From contig NZ_FOJT01000004.1 of assembly GCF_900111965.1 (NCBI RefSeq), positions 186,001-250,000 on the forward strand: 64,000 nucleotides of DNA. Direction: 5' to 3'. This document shows positions 45,024 to 54,457 of this stretch, piece by piece (positions within the stretch are counted from its first letter, which is position 1; each line of letters opens with the position of its first letter). Made by a program: the position numbers and the translations under genes. The notes under the pieces were generated by a model that saw nothing but the letters and a program-made list of their open reading frames with translations, was not told the DNA's origin and searched no databases. The DNA is from Flavobacterium swingsii. GTDB taxonomy: Bacteria; Bacteroidota; Bacteroidia; Flavobacteriales; Flavobacteriaceae.

Positions 45024-45356
45024 TGCTTAATAAATTATTTTAATCACCTACAAAGATACATGGCTGGAATTAAATCACAACCAAAAATGATAATTTCGAT
45101 TAAAAAAACCCAAATTAACTACTTATTTTTATTGCTTCTAAATTACGAAATTTTAAATGTTAAATTTTTCTTCGATTTTAAACAAAAATTGCTAATTAAG
45201 ATCAATAAAAAACTCAAAACACAAGCAATTAGATTTATTTGAAAAATAACTACAAATAAATCTAATATAGTTTAAAAAATTAACAAAAATGGTCTTATTT
45301 TTGATGCAGTTTTAGTGAAATTTTAACCATCTATTTACTCTTAATTTTTAATCCAA
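45024..45356. other. Divergent intergenic region nuoA / macroglobulin
   Basis: 333 bp with no gene. It holds the nuo promoter at its left end and, at 45296-45303 on the plus strand, TATTTTTG, an exact -7 box about 54 bp before the macroglobulin ATG; the matching -33 is TTT rather than TTG. The middle (about 45100-45260) is very AT-rich with no hairpin or repeat that I can support. An open frame at 45018-45242 overlaps the nuo promoter and looks spurious. Confidence 0.6.
45051..45080 (-). promoter_or_regulatory. Promoter of the nuoA-N operon
   Basis: On the minus strand TTG (45078-45080), 19 bp, TATCTTTG (45051-45058), exact to consensus. Transcription would start near 45045, about 22 bases before nuoA. 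Confidence 0.82.
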
Positions 45357-48300
45357 ATGAAAACGAAAAAATTTGTTTATTTGTTCCTTGCAGTTCTTAT
45401 TTTTCAAGCTTGTGGCAGAAAATCAGCCGCCGATTTTAATTCAGATTTTTCGTTATTTAAGGGTATTATTTCAAACTTTACAGGAGGCATCGTCTCGGCG
45501 CAATCCGATATTCGAGTCGTGCTTGCTTTCGATAAAAAAGATTGGAAGGCAAATCAGGTTTTAGACAACGATTTATTTGATATTTCTCCAAGTGTAAACG
45601 GAAAAGTAGTGGTGCTTTCCGCAAATACTATTGCTTTTATTCCAGAAAAAAAGCTAGATCCAGATACAGAATATCAAGTCACGTTGAAAGTTGATAAACT
45701 TTTAACAACTGTCAAAAAAGAATTAGCGGAATTTAACTTTACTGTAAAAACTCTAAAACAAGATTTTCTTGTAACCACACAAGACATTCAATCTTACAGC
45801 AAAGATTATCAATACTTAAATTGTACGCTAAAAACTGCTGATAATATAGATTTTGAAACTGCTCAAAAATTAGTAACTGCCGAACAAAATGGTAAAAATA
45901 TTGCCGTAAAATTCATCAAATCTACAAGTACGTCTACCGAATTCAAATTTATTATAGACAGTATTCAACGCTCAGATAACGATAGTAATCTCGAGATTTT
46001 ATACGATGGAAATGATTTTGACATAGATCAAAAAGGCAAAATTGACTATACTATTATTGGAAAAGACAATTTCAAAGTGGTCAATGTTTCTATTCCCGAA
46101 GGCGACAATCAAACGTTGTTAATCAATTTTTCTGATGCTTTACAAAAAGGGCAAGATTTTAAAGGATTGGTATCTATTCAAAACACAAAAAATTTAAAAT
46201 TTAGCACACAAGGTAATTTATTAAAGGTATTTTTTAATAATGAAATTGAAAAAGAGTCAATAAAACCAGTCATTACAGAAGCAATTGCTGAAGTAATTGA
46301 CACTGTTGCTGTCGATTCGGCTGCTGTTGAAGTTGACGAAGCTGTCGAATATGTAGAACCAATCGAAGAAACCACAACTGCTGAGCAAATACTATCTGGG
46401 AATGTTTTAGTTGAAGTTTTTCAAGGAATTGAAAGTGAGAATGGTTACAAAATGAAGCAAAATTTCTCGACAACCGTTTCGTTCGACCAAATAAAACCAA
46501 GTGTAAAGTTTACCAAAAACGGAACTATTTTACCAAGCTCTAATAATTTGAAGCTCAATTTTGAAGCAGTAAATCTAAGTGCTGTCGATGTTAAGATTTA
46601 TAAAATATATAAAAATAACATTCTTCAGTTTTTGCAATATAATGATCTAAATGGTGCACAAAATCTAAAAAAAGTAGCGCAACCTATTGCTAAAAGCACT
46701 ATTAACTTAAAAGAAAATAAGTTGGTTAACTTTAGCGAATGGAACACTTTTGCGCTCGATTTATCAAAAATAATTACACCAGAACCGGGTGCGATATATC
46801 GTGTCGAATTTTCATTCAAAAAGAAATATTCTCTTTATAAATGCGATGGTTCAACCGACGAGGAAGAAGCAACTGAAGAAGAAGCAACGGATGAAAACGA
46901 CGTAAATTATAGTGAAAATAGCTATGACGACTATTATTATGAAGATTACGACTGGCGAGAAAGCGAAGACGCTTGTTCGCAATCTTACTTTTACAACACA
47001 ACTATTGGAACAAATATTTTAGCTTCGGATTTAGGAGTTATCGCTAAACGTGGCGAAAACAAATCCTATTTATTTGCTGTAAATAATATTGTAACCACCG
47101 AACCAGTTTCGAATGCAAAAGTAGAGTTATACAATTTTCAGCAACAAAAACTCGCCACCGAAGCAACGAATAGCGAAGGAATTGCACAATTCGAACTCGA
47201 TAAATTCGCTTATTTTGCGATTATTACACTTGGCGACCAATCTACTTATGTAAAATTAGATGACGGGAACTCACTTTCCGTAAGTAATTTCGATGTCGCT
47301 GGAGAAGCTTTGCAAAAAGGATTGAAAGGTTTTATATACGGAGAACGTGGCGTTTGGCGACCTGGCGATAATTTGTATTTATCATTTATTTTTAATGATG
47401 CGGCTAATAAAATTCCAAACTCACATCCAATCAAGTTTAGATTATCTGATCCTAACGGAAAAATAACGTATCAAACGATTCAAAAATCGAGCGAACTCAA
47501 TCATTACAGTTTCATAGTTCCTACTGATGCCGATGCACCAACAGGAAGCTGGGAAGCGATGGTTAGCGTTGGTGGAGCGAAATTTTATAAAAATATTAAA
47601 ATTGAAACCATTAAACCCAATCGTTTAAAAATTAAAAATGTTTTTAAAAACGCGGTACTTTCTTCTTCATATCCAAACACAAGTAATCTTCAAGTCAATT
47701 GGCTTCATGGTGCTGTGGCAAAAAATTTAAAGGTTGAAATGCAAGCCAAATTTTCACAAGATGTAACTAATTTCAAAGGGTATGAGAAATATGATTTTGA
47801 TGACGAAGTTCGTCAATTTAGTACCGAAGAAATTAATGTTTTTTCAGGAAAAGTAGATGTAAACGGAAAAGCTTCAGTAACTATCGATCCTAAATTACAA
47901 GGTCAAGCGCCAGGAATGCTAAAAGCAGCATTTATGACTAAAGTTTATGAGGAAGGGGGCGATTTTAGCACTGATGTTATGGCAACAACATATTCTCCTT
48001 ACAAAACGTATGTAGGATTGAAATTGCCTGAATTAACAAAATATCAAATGTTGGAAACGAGAGTTAGCAATCGCTTTGATGTAGTTACTGTCGATGAAAA
48101 AGGCCGTCCAAAATCGGTAAAAAACTTAGAAGTAAAAGTATTTAAAGTAGAATGGCGCTGGTGGTGGGATTCATCAAACGATGACGTATCAAATTACAAT
48201 TCATCAAACGCAACTACTTCCTATAGAACACTCAGAGTGAATACTGATGCCAACGGAAAAGGTAGTTTTCAATTTGGATTAACTGATGAAGAATGGGGAC

Positions 48301-51011
48301 GTTATATGATTCGAGTTACCGATCCAACAGATGGTCACTCCACAGCACAAACTGTAAATATCGATTATCCTTATTGGTCAGGAAAAACAAGAAATACCGA
48401 TGCTTCAACAGCAAATATGTTGGTTTTTTCTACCGATAAAAAGAATTATGCAGTAGGCGAAAAAGCACAAATATCTTTCCCTTCGAGTGAAGGCGGACGT
48501 GCATTAATATCGATAGAAAACGGTGCAAAAGTAGTACAAACACTTTGGGCAAAAACCAAAAAAGGAGAGACTAAAGTCGAAGTTCCTATAACCGCTGCTA
48601 TGGCGCCAAACGTGTATTTTAATATTACATTATTACAACCTCATGCCTCGACTAAAAACGATTCGCCAATAAGAATGTACGGAATTATTCCTGTTGAAGT
48701 AATTGATAAAAACACAATTTTAGAACCAAAACTTATTATGCCTGATGTTCTGAAACCAGAACAAACATTTAACGTAAAAGTGAGTGAAAAATCTGGAAAA
48801 GCGATGACCTATACTATTGCAGTTGTCGATGAAGGACTATTAGATTTAACTCGTTTTAAAACACCAAATGCTTGGGATAGTTTCTATGTTCGTGAAGCTC
48901 TAGGTGTAAAAACTTGGGATATTTACGATGATGTAATAGGTGCTTATGGCGGAAAAGTAAACCAGATATTTAGTATTGGTGGAGATCAAGATTTGGGTGG
49001 AGGCAAAGCGAAAAAAGCCAATCGTTTCAAACCTGTAGTCATTTATCTTGGGCCATTCAAACTTGAGGCTGGCAATACCAAAACCCATCAAATAAAATTA
49101 CCAAAATACATTGGTTCGGTTAGAACAATGATAGTGGCTGGCGATGCTAAAACAAGTGCTTATGGTGCTGTCGAAAAAGCGACACCTGTTCGTAGTCCTT
49201 TGATGGCATTGGCTTCGTTGCCACGAAAAATTTCTCCATCAGAAAAAGTAACGATTCCTGTAACGATTTTTGCTATGGAAAATCATGTAAAAAATGTTTC
49301 AGTACAAATAAAAACAAGTCCTGGTTTAAAAATTATTGGTAAAGCAATTCAAAATTTAACTTTTACAAGTCCAGATGAAAAAATGACGTATTTCAATCTT
49401 GAAGTTGGTGCTACTACGGGAATTGCAAAAGTACAAGTCATTGCAACTTCTGGTAAAGAAAAGTCAACTTATGATGTAGAGATTGATATGACCAATCCAA
49501 ATCCTGTAACCAATACTTATACGGATCTCGTTTTAGAGCCAAATAGTTCTAAATCTATTTCTTGGAAAACATTTGGAGTAGCTGGAAGCAATAAAGCAAG
49601 ATTGGAAGTTTCGTCTATGCCATCAATTAATTTTAATGGAAGATTACAATATTTAATTCAGTATCCACATGGTTGTGTCGAACAAACTACTTCGTCGGTT
49701 TTTCCACAATTATATTTGAATGACATTGCCGATATCGATGCCAATCGTAAAGCATTAATTCAGAAAAATGTAACGGCAGGAATTACAAGATTGGGAGGGT
49801 TTCAATTGGCAAATGGCGGTATGTCTTACTGGCAAGGCGATACTTCTGCCGATGATTGGGGAAGTTCTTATGCTGGACATTTCCTGATTGAAGCTGAGAA
49901 AAAAGGGTATGTTTTACCAATAAATTTCAAACAAAAATGGATTTCATACCAACAAAAAGAAGCTAAAAAATGGCGTTTTGAGGCCAAATATGGCAATGAT
50001 TTTGCGCAAGCATATCGTTTGTACACTTTAGCATTAGCTGGTTCACCTGATTTATCATCGATGAACAGATTGCGTGAAACTTCAGGAATTTCTAACGAAA
50101 GTAAATTGCGATTGGCTGCCGCTTATGTTTTAGCAGGACAAAAACAAGCAGGAATGTCATTGTTATTAAAATCTAAAATAGATGAAGATTATAATGATAA
50201 TTACAGCTATTACTATTATGGTTCTAGCGACCGTAATCGAGCGATGTCATTGGAAACTTTAATCTTATTGGGTCAGAAACAAAAAGCATTTAGTATGGCA
50301 AATAAACTGGCCAAACAAATGTCTGCTGACCAATGGATGAGTACACAAACTACTGCTTATTGCTTGTATTCGATGTCAAAATTTGCCCAATTCAATGGAG
50401 GGAAAGGGATTAATGTTCAGTTTAACGATGGCGGAAAAACTTTAGGAATTAACACTAATAAAACATTGGCAGAAAGAAGTTTAACTATTAAAAATGGTGT
50501 AAACGGAATCACAATTAAAAACAACAAAAACAATACATTATATGTTCGCGTTTTAAACTCTGGTATTTTGCCTGTGGGACAAGAGCAAGTTGTTCAAAAT
50601 AATTTGAGTGCCAAAGTTGTTTTCAAAAACAGAAAAGGAAGTATTATCAATGTTTCTAAAATAAATCAAGGGACCGAGTTTATTGCAGAAGTTACGATTA
50701 AAAACTTAAAAAATGAACGAGTTGATAATGTAGCATTATCTCAAATTTTACCTTCAGGTTTCGAAATTGTAAACACACGTTTTACCGATTTTGGTGATGC
50801 CACAAACAATGTTGCCGACCATATTGACATTCGAGATGACAGAACAAATTTCTATTTTCCATTAGGATCTGGCGAAACCAAAACGTTTAGAGTTTTACTT
50901 AACGCTTCCTATTTAGGTACTTATTATTTACCTGGATTGCAATGCGAAGCGATGTACGACAATACATTTTTGGCTAGAACTAAAGGTTTTTGGGTTGAAG
51001 TAGTAAAATAA
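45357..51011 (+). CDS. Bacterial alpha-2-macroglobulin lipoprotein with thioester
   Basis: An 1884-residue envelope protein thought to trap foreign proteases that breach the outer membrane. The lipobox IFQAC gives Cys19 as the anchor. Strings of macroglobulin (MG) domains follow; KGFIYGERGVWRPGD (near residue 655) opens the conserved MG core. The thioester motif is intact as G-C1440-V-E-Q1443 in YPHGCVEQTTSS, followed by the alpha/alpha toroid complement-like domain. An unusual acidic, Tyr-rich insert lies at about 499-535 (repeated EEEAT, then SENSYDDYYYEDYDW) in the bait-side half. pbpC follows after 58 bp including a palindrome, the known macroglobulin-PBP1C pairing. Confidence 0.95.
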   Translation: MKTKKFVYLFLAVLIFQACGRKSAADFNSDFSLFKGIISNFTGGIVSAQSDIRVVLAFDKKDWKANQVLDNDLFDISPSVNGKVVVLSANTIAFIPEKKLDPDTEYQVTLKVDKLLTTVKKELAEFNFTVKTLKQDFLVTTQDIQSYSKDYQYLNCTLKTADNIDFETAQKLVTAEQNGKNIAVKFIKSTSTSTEFKFIIDSIQRSDNDSNLEILYDGNDFDIDQKGKIDYTIIGKDNFKVVNVSIPEGDNQTLLINFSDALQKGQDFKGLVSIQNTKNLKFSTQGNLLKVFFNNEIEKESIKPVITEAIAEVIDTVAVDSAAVEVDEAVEYVEPIEETTTAEQILSGNVLVEVFQGIESENGYKMKQNFSTTVSFDQIKPSVKFTKNGTILPSSNNLKLNFEAVNLSAVDVKIYKIYKNNILQFLQYNDLNGAQNLKKVAQPIAKSTINLKENKLVNFSEWNTFALDLSKIITPEPGAIYRVEFSFKKKYSLYKCDGSTDEEEATEEEATDENDVNYSENSYDDYYYEDYDWRESEDACSQSYFYNTTIGTNILASDLGVIAKRGENKSYLFAVNNIVTTEPVSNAKVELYNFQQQKLATEATNSEGIAQFELDKFAYFAIITLGDQSTYVKLDDGNSLSVSNFDVAGEALQKGLKGFIYGERGVWRPGDNLYLSFIFNDAANKIPNSHPIKFRLSDPNGKITYQTIQKSSELNHYSFIVPTDADAPTGSWEAMVSVGGAKFYKNIKIETIKPNRLKIKNVFKNAVLSSSYPNTSNLQVNWLHGAVAKNLKVEMQAKFSQDVTNFKGYEKYDFDDEVRQFSTEEINVFSGKVDVNGKASVTIDPKLQGQAPGMLKAAFMTKVYEEGGDFSTDVMATTYSPYKTYVGLKLPELTKYQMLETRVSNRFDVVTVDEKGRPKSVKNLEVKVFKVEWRWWWDSSNDDVSNYNSSNATTSYRTLRVNTDANGKGSFQFGLTDEEWGRYMIRVTDPTDGHSTAQTVNIDYPYWSGKTRNTDASTANMLVFSTDKKNYAVGEKAQISFPSSEGGRALISIENGAKVVQTLWAKTKKGETKVEVPITAAMAPNVYFNITLLQPHASTKNDSPIRMYGIIPVEVIDKNTILEPKLIMPDVLKPEQTFNVKVSEKSGKAMTYTIAVVDEGLLDLTRFKTPNAWDSFYVREALGVKTWDIYDDVIGAYGGKVNQIFSIGGDQDLGGGKAKKANRFKPVVIYLGPFKLEAGNTKTHQIKLPKYIGSVRTMIVAGDAKTSAYGAVEKATPVRSPLMALASLPRKISPSEKVTIPVTIFAMENHVKNVSVQIKTSPGLKIIGKAIQNLTFTSPDEKMTYFNLEVGATTGIAKVQVIATSGKEKSTYDVEIDMTNPNPVTNTYTDLVLEPNSSKSISWKTFGVAGSNKARLEVSSMPSINFNGRLQYLIQYPHGCVEQTTSSVFPQLYLNDIADIDANRKALIQKNVTAGITRLGGFQLANGGMSYWQGDTSADDWGSSYAGHFLIEAEKKGYVLPINFKQKWISYQQKEAKKWRFEAKYGNDFAQAYRLYTLALAGSPDLSSMNRLRETSGISNESKLRLAAAYVLAGQKQAGMSLLLKSKIDEDYNDNYSYYYYGSSDRNRAMSLETLILLGQKQKAFSMANKLAKQMSADQWMSTQTTAYCLYSMSKFAQFNGGKGINVQFNDGGKTLGINTNKTLAERSLTIKNGVNGITIKNNKNNTLYVRVLNSGILPVGQEQVVQNNLSAKVVFKNRKGSIINVSKINQGTEFIAEVTIKNLKNERVDNVALSQILPSGFEIVNTRFTDFGDATNNVADHIDIRDDRTNFYFPLGSGETKTFRVLLNASYLGTYYLPGLQCEAMYDNTFLARTKGFWVEVVK

Positions 51012-51018
51012 TAGTTTA

Positions 51019-51053
51019 AAACCCTTCCAAAGTTTCGAACTCTGGAAGGGTTA
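51019..51053. repeat. CCCTTCC palindrome, divergent copy 3, between macroglobulin and pbpC
   Basis: AACCCTTCCAAAGTT and AACTCTGGAAGGGTT pair over 15 bp with one mismatch around a short loop. The outer AACCCTTC/GAAGGGTT bases are those of the two copies near 13.3 kb, the inner bases differ. It starts 8 bp after the macroglobulin stop and ends 17 bp before the pbpC start. Confidence 0.8.
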
Positions 51054-51069
51054 AATAACTCAAAATAAA

Positions 51070-53445
51070 TTGAAAACAAAATTCAAAGCGTTTTTACAAC
51101 GGATAATCGATATAATACAACGGAATAAAATAAAATCATCAATCGTGTTTGTACTTTTGATAGTTTATTATTTTTCGTTGCCTAGAACCTTATTTCAAGA
51201 ACCTTATTCCACCGTAATCGAAAGTAAAGAAGGCGAATTATTAGGCGCTAAAATTGCTCGAGACGGTCAATGGCGGTTTCCAGCACAAGACAGTGTTCCT
51301 TATAAATTCAAGAAATGCATTGTTTATTTTGAAGACGAATATTTCTACAAACATCCCGGATTCAATCCAGTGGCAATGGTCAATGCCATTAAACAAAATC
51401 AAAAAGCAGGCAAAGTAGTTCGTGGTGGAAGCACGCTGACACAACAAGTAATTCGTTTGTCTCGAAAAGGAAAAAACAGAACTTATTTCGAAAAAGTAAT
51501 CGAAATGATTTTAGCGACTCGTTTAGAATCGCGTCATTCAAAAGATAAAATTCTAGAATTATATGCAGCCCATGCTCCTTTTGGCGGCAATGTAGTAGGT
51601 TTAGAAATGGCTTCTTGGCGTTATTTTGGTGTGCAATCACATCAATTATCATGGGCAGAAAGTGCCACTTTAGCAGTTTTACCCAATGCCCCAAGCTTAA
51701 TTTATCCTGGAAAAAACCAACAAAAACTGCTTAAAAAGCGAAACAATCTTTTATTAAAATTAAAAACCGAAGGTATTATTGATACCCAAACGTATGAATT
51801 GGCTATCGATGAACCTTTGCCACAAAAACCTTACGATTTACCCCAAATTGCACCACATTTGTTGCAACGAGTTGCTAAAAACCAAGAAGGAACTCGATTG
51901 AAGACTACCGTCGATATTGCCCTACAAAATCGTGTCAATCAAATGGCGAAGTATTATTACAATCAGTATAAACAAAACGAAATCAATAACTTAGCTATTA
52001 TTGTTATTGATATTAAAACTAGAAATATAATTAGCTACGTTGGTAATTCTCCAACCGATTTGAATCATCAGAAAGATGTAGATATTATTGATGCACCTCG
52101 AAGTACTGGAAGTATTTTGAAACCTTTATTATATGCAGCAATGCTCGATGAAGGCGAAATTTTACCGAATACTTTAATTGCCGATATTCCGACTCAGATT
52201 TCAGGATATACGCCACAAAATTTCAATTTAACATTCGATGGCGCCGTTCCAGCACATAGGGCGTTGTCTCGTTCTTTGAATATTCCTTCGGTTTTAATGT
52301 TACAAGATTTTGGTGTCAATAAATTTTATGAAGAATTGCAGAGATTCAAACTCAGAGATATTTCGAAATCACCAGATCATTACGGATTATCACTCATCCT
52401 TGGTGGTGCCGAAAGTAATTTATGGGATTTATGCCGCACGTATGCAGGAATGTCATCGACAGTAGATTATTTTAATAAAAACAACGGTAATTACAGAACC
52501 AAAGAATTTGTAGAACTCAATTACGATCATAATTTCACACCCGATTTTGGTTCCGATAGTAAGCAAAAAACCATTTTGGGTGCAGGAGCTATTTGGCAAA
52601 CCTATAATGCGATGGAGGAAGTGAATCGTCCTGAAGGAGACGAAGCTTGGAAATTTTATGACAGTTCACTAAAAATCGCATGGAAAACAGGAACTAGTTT
52701 TGGTAATCGTGATGCGTGGGCTGTTGGTACAAATTCTCGATATGTTGTGGGTGTTTGGGTAGGAAATGCTTCGGGCGAAGGACGACCAACGCTGACTGGT
52801 GTTACCAGTGCTGCTCCTATATTGTTTGATGTGTTTAATTTGTTACCAAGACAAAAATGGTTCGACACGCCTTTGTTAGATTTAACAGAAGTAGAAATTT
52901 GCAAACTCAGTGGTCATTTGGCGCAAGAAGATTGTCCGAAAATTAAACAATATGTTCCACTAAAAGGGAAATCAACATCTATTTGCCCTTATCACAAAAC
53001 GGTGCATTTAGATAAAACCGAAAAATATAGAGTAAACAGCAGTTGCGAAAATGTCGAAAATATTGTGACAAAAAAATGGTTTGTACTTCCTCCCGTGATG
53101 GAATGGTATTATAAAAGCCAACATGTTGACTATTCGCCTTTGCCTCCTTGTAGAAGTGATTGCACAGGAACACTAACAGCTTCGATGGATTTTATTTATC
53201 CAAAAACAAACAGTAAAATATATTTGACCAAAAACTTTAATAGCGAAGTGCAACCTGTAATCCTAAAAATAGCGCATTCTAATCGAGAAACCGAAGTTTT
53301 TTGGTATGTAGATAATGTGTATAAAGGTTCGACCAAAACGTTTCATGAAATGCCAATAACACCAACGGAAGGTTTTCATTATATCACTGTGGTTGATGAA
53401 AGCGGCTATGAGATTAGAAAAAAAATTGAGATTGTGAGAGAATAG
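51070..53445 (+). CDS. pbpC: Penicillin-binding protein 1C, TTG start
   Basis: Bifunctional peptidoglycan synthase. The 791-residue protein has one membrane anchor (about residues 24-36), a GT51 glycosyltransferase domain with catalytic E88 (FEDEYFYKHPGF) and RGGSTLTQQV, a transpeptidase domain with S348-x-x-K351 (STGSILKP), SRSLNIPS and K539-T-G-T-S, and a C-terminal BiPBP_C domain (about 700-791) typical of PBP1C. The only plausible start is TTG at 51070, since the frame is closed at 51052 and the next ATG is inside the GT51 domain. Follows the macroglobulin; the pair is thought to protect and repair the wall. Confidence 0.95.
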   Translation: MKTKFKAFLQRIIDIIQRNKIKSSIVFVLLIVYYFSLPRTLFQEPYSTVIESKEGELLGAKIARDGQWRFPAQDSVPYKFKKCIVYFEDEYFYKHPGFNPVAMVNAIKQNQKAGKVVRGGSTLTQQVIRLSRKGKNRTYFEKVIEMILATRLESRHSKDKILELYAAHAPFGGNVVGLEMASWRYFGVQSHQLSWAESATLAVLPNAPSLIYPGKNQQKLLKKRNNLLLKLKTEGIIDTQTYELAIDEPLPQKPYDLPQIAPHLLQRVAKNQEGTRLKTTVDIALQNRVNQMAKYYYNQYKQNEINNLAIIVIDIKTRNIISYVGNSPTDLNHQKDVDIIDAPRSTGSILKPLLYAAMLDEGEILPNTLIADIPTQISGYTPQNFNLTFDGAVPAHRALSRSLNIPSVLMLQDFGVNKFYEELQRFKLRDISKSPDHYGLSLILGGAESNLWDLCRTYAGMSSTVDYFNKNNGNYRTKEFVELNYDHNFTPDFGSDSKQKTILGAGAIWQTYNAMEEVNRPEGDEAWKFYDSSLKIAWKTGTSFGNRDAWAVGTNSRYVVGVWVGNASGEGRPTLTGVTSAAPILFDVFNLLPRQKWFDTPLLDLTEVEICKLSGHLAQEDCPKIKQYVPLKGKSTSICPYHKTVHLDKTEKYRVNSSCENVENIVTKKWFVLPPVMEWYYKSQHVDYSPLPPCRSDCTGTLTASMDFIYPKTNSKIYLTKNFNSEVQPVILKIAHSNRETEVFWYVDNVYKGSTKTFHEMPITPTEGFHYITVVDESGYEIRKKIEIVRE

Positions 53446-53462
53446 TTTTAAAATAAAATGAT

Positions 53463-53996
53463 TTAAAGTATATATCTAGAATCTACTTCCATCACATGGT
53501 TGCAATTGTCGCAAGTTCGCAACGCTTCCGAATTATAAAAATATTTGAAATGTTTCTGGAAATCGGTTTCAATATCGTTTAATCCAAAATAGACTTCGTG
53601 CAGTTTGTGGTTGCATTCGTCACAAAACCAAAGTAATCCGTCTTTGGCTCCCATATCATTACGTTTTCTTTCGATAACCAATCCGATGGAATTTGCGGAG
53701 CGAACTGGCGAATGCGGGACTTTTGCGGGATGCAAATACATGTCACCTGCAGAAAGCTGCATGGCTCTTTTTTTACCATCTTCTTGAATATAAACAGTAA
53801 TATTGCCTTCTAATTGATAAAATAATTCTTCGGTTTCGTTATAATGGTAGTCTTTTCGTGCATTGGGTCCAGCAACAATCATAACAATATAATCACCAGA
53901 ATCTACATATAAATTTTTATTTCCTACGGGTGGTTTTAGTAAATGACGGTTTTCGTCAATCCATTTGTTGAGGTTAAAAGGTCTTGCAATTGCCAT
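53463..53996 (-). CDS. nbaC: 3-hydroxyanthranilate 3,4-dioxygenase
   Basis: Opens the ring of 3-hydroxyanthranilate in tryptophan/kynurenine breakdown or de novo NAD synthesis. The 177-residue cupin has the iron ligands H51, E57 and H95 and the second metal site C125, C128, C162, C165 (CDEC and CDNC), the same numbering as I recall for the studied Cupriavidus enzyme. Substrate-binding arginines R47 and R99 are in place. No other kynurenine-pathway gene is in the window. It lies 27 bp after the OB-like gene and is convergent with pbpC, 17 bp apart. Confidence 0.95.
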   Translation of the reverse strand: MAIARPFNLNKWIDENRHLLKPPVGNKNLYVDSGDYIVMIVAGPNARKDYHYNETEELFYQLEGNITVYIQEDGKKRAMQLSAGDMYLHPAKVPHSPVRSANSIGLVIERKRNDMGAKDGLLWFCDECNHKLHEVYFGLNDIETDFQKHFKYFYNSEALRTCDNCNHVMEVDSRYIL

Positions 53997-54023
53997 AATT
54001 TTATTTTTTAAAGTATAAAATTA

Positions 54024-54386
54024 CTATTTTTTTACTTCAATCCATCTAGGATTAAATATTTGTGGAATTTGTTTTGGGTCGTTTTTATAAGTTGTAATAC
54101 GTCCATAAGCGAAAATCATTTTATCCTTTAAGGTTTCTATTTTTATTTTTGATGTTTCTAAATATTCATTTGTAACTACGATAGTAAAAACATTGTTGGG
54201 ATAAGCAGCGTCTAGATTAATATAATTTGTAGTTTTTCCTCCAGAAGCCAATTTGTATGAGACTACTTTTCCTGTTACACAAGCGATACTGTTTATATAA
54301 TTTTTCGCTTTTGCAGTTGTAATGGTGTCTTGCGAAAAACTGTTTAAAGAAAAGAGGAAAAGAAATAATGTAAAAATATTTTTCAT
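54024..54386 (-). CDS. Small secreted protein, possible OB-fold
   Basis: From ATG 54386 a 120-residue protein with a signal peptide (residues 4-16, ending SFSQ). The mature part has IACVTGKVVSYKLASGGKTTNYINLDA, FTIVVTNEYL and LKDKMIFAYGRITTYKNDPKQIPQIFNP, a strand pattern like OB-fold (DUF4369/nucleic-acid-binding type) proteins with GKV and NYINLD blocks. The open frame extends to 54434, but those 16 codons cross the terminator of the preceding gene, so the inner start is preferred. It lies between a secreted phosphoesterase and nbaC. Function unproven. Confidence 0.7.
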   Translation of the reverse strand: MKNIFTLFLFLFSLNSFSQDTITTAKAKNYINSIACVTGKVVSYKLASGGKTTNYINLDAAYPNNVFTIVVTNEYLETSKIKIETLKDKMIFAYGRITTYKNDPKQIPQIFNPRWIEVKK

Positions 54387-54404
54387 AACAGGGTAAATAT
54401 AAAT

Positions 54405-54444
54405 AAAAAATCGAATGTCTTTTTTATTAGACATTCGATTTTTT
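54405..54444 (-). terminator. Terminator of the secreted phosphoesterase gene
   Basis: AAAAAATCGAATGTCT (54405-54420) pairs with AGACATTCGATTTTTT (54429-54444), a 16-bp perfect stem with T-runs on both strands, 13 bp after the stop codon on the minus strand. Confidence 0.9.
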
Positions 54445-54457
54445 GGATTTAATAATT

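Noticed and set aside
45018..45242. Open frame of 74 residues on the plus strand upstream of the macroglobulin
   Set aside because: It overlaps the exact nuo promoter, is almost only Lys/Ile/Leu/Asn from AT-rich DNA, and has no ribosome-binding context or domain.
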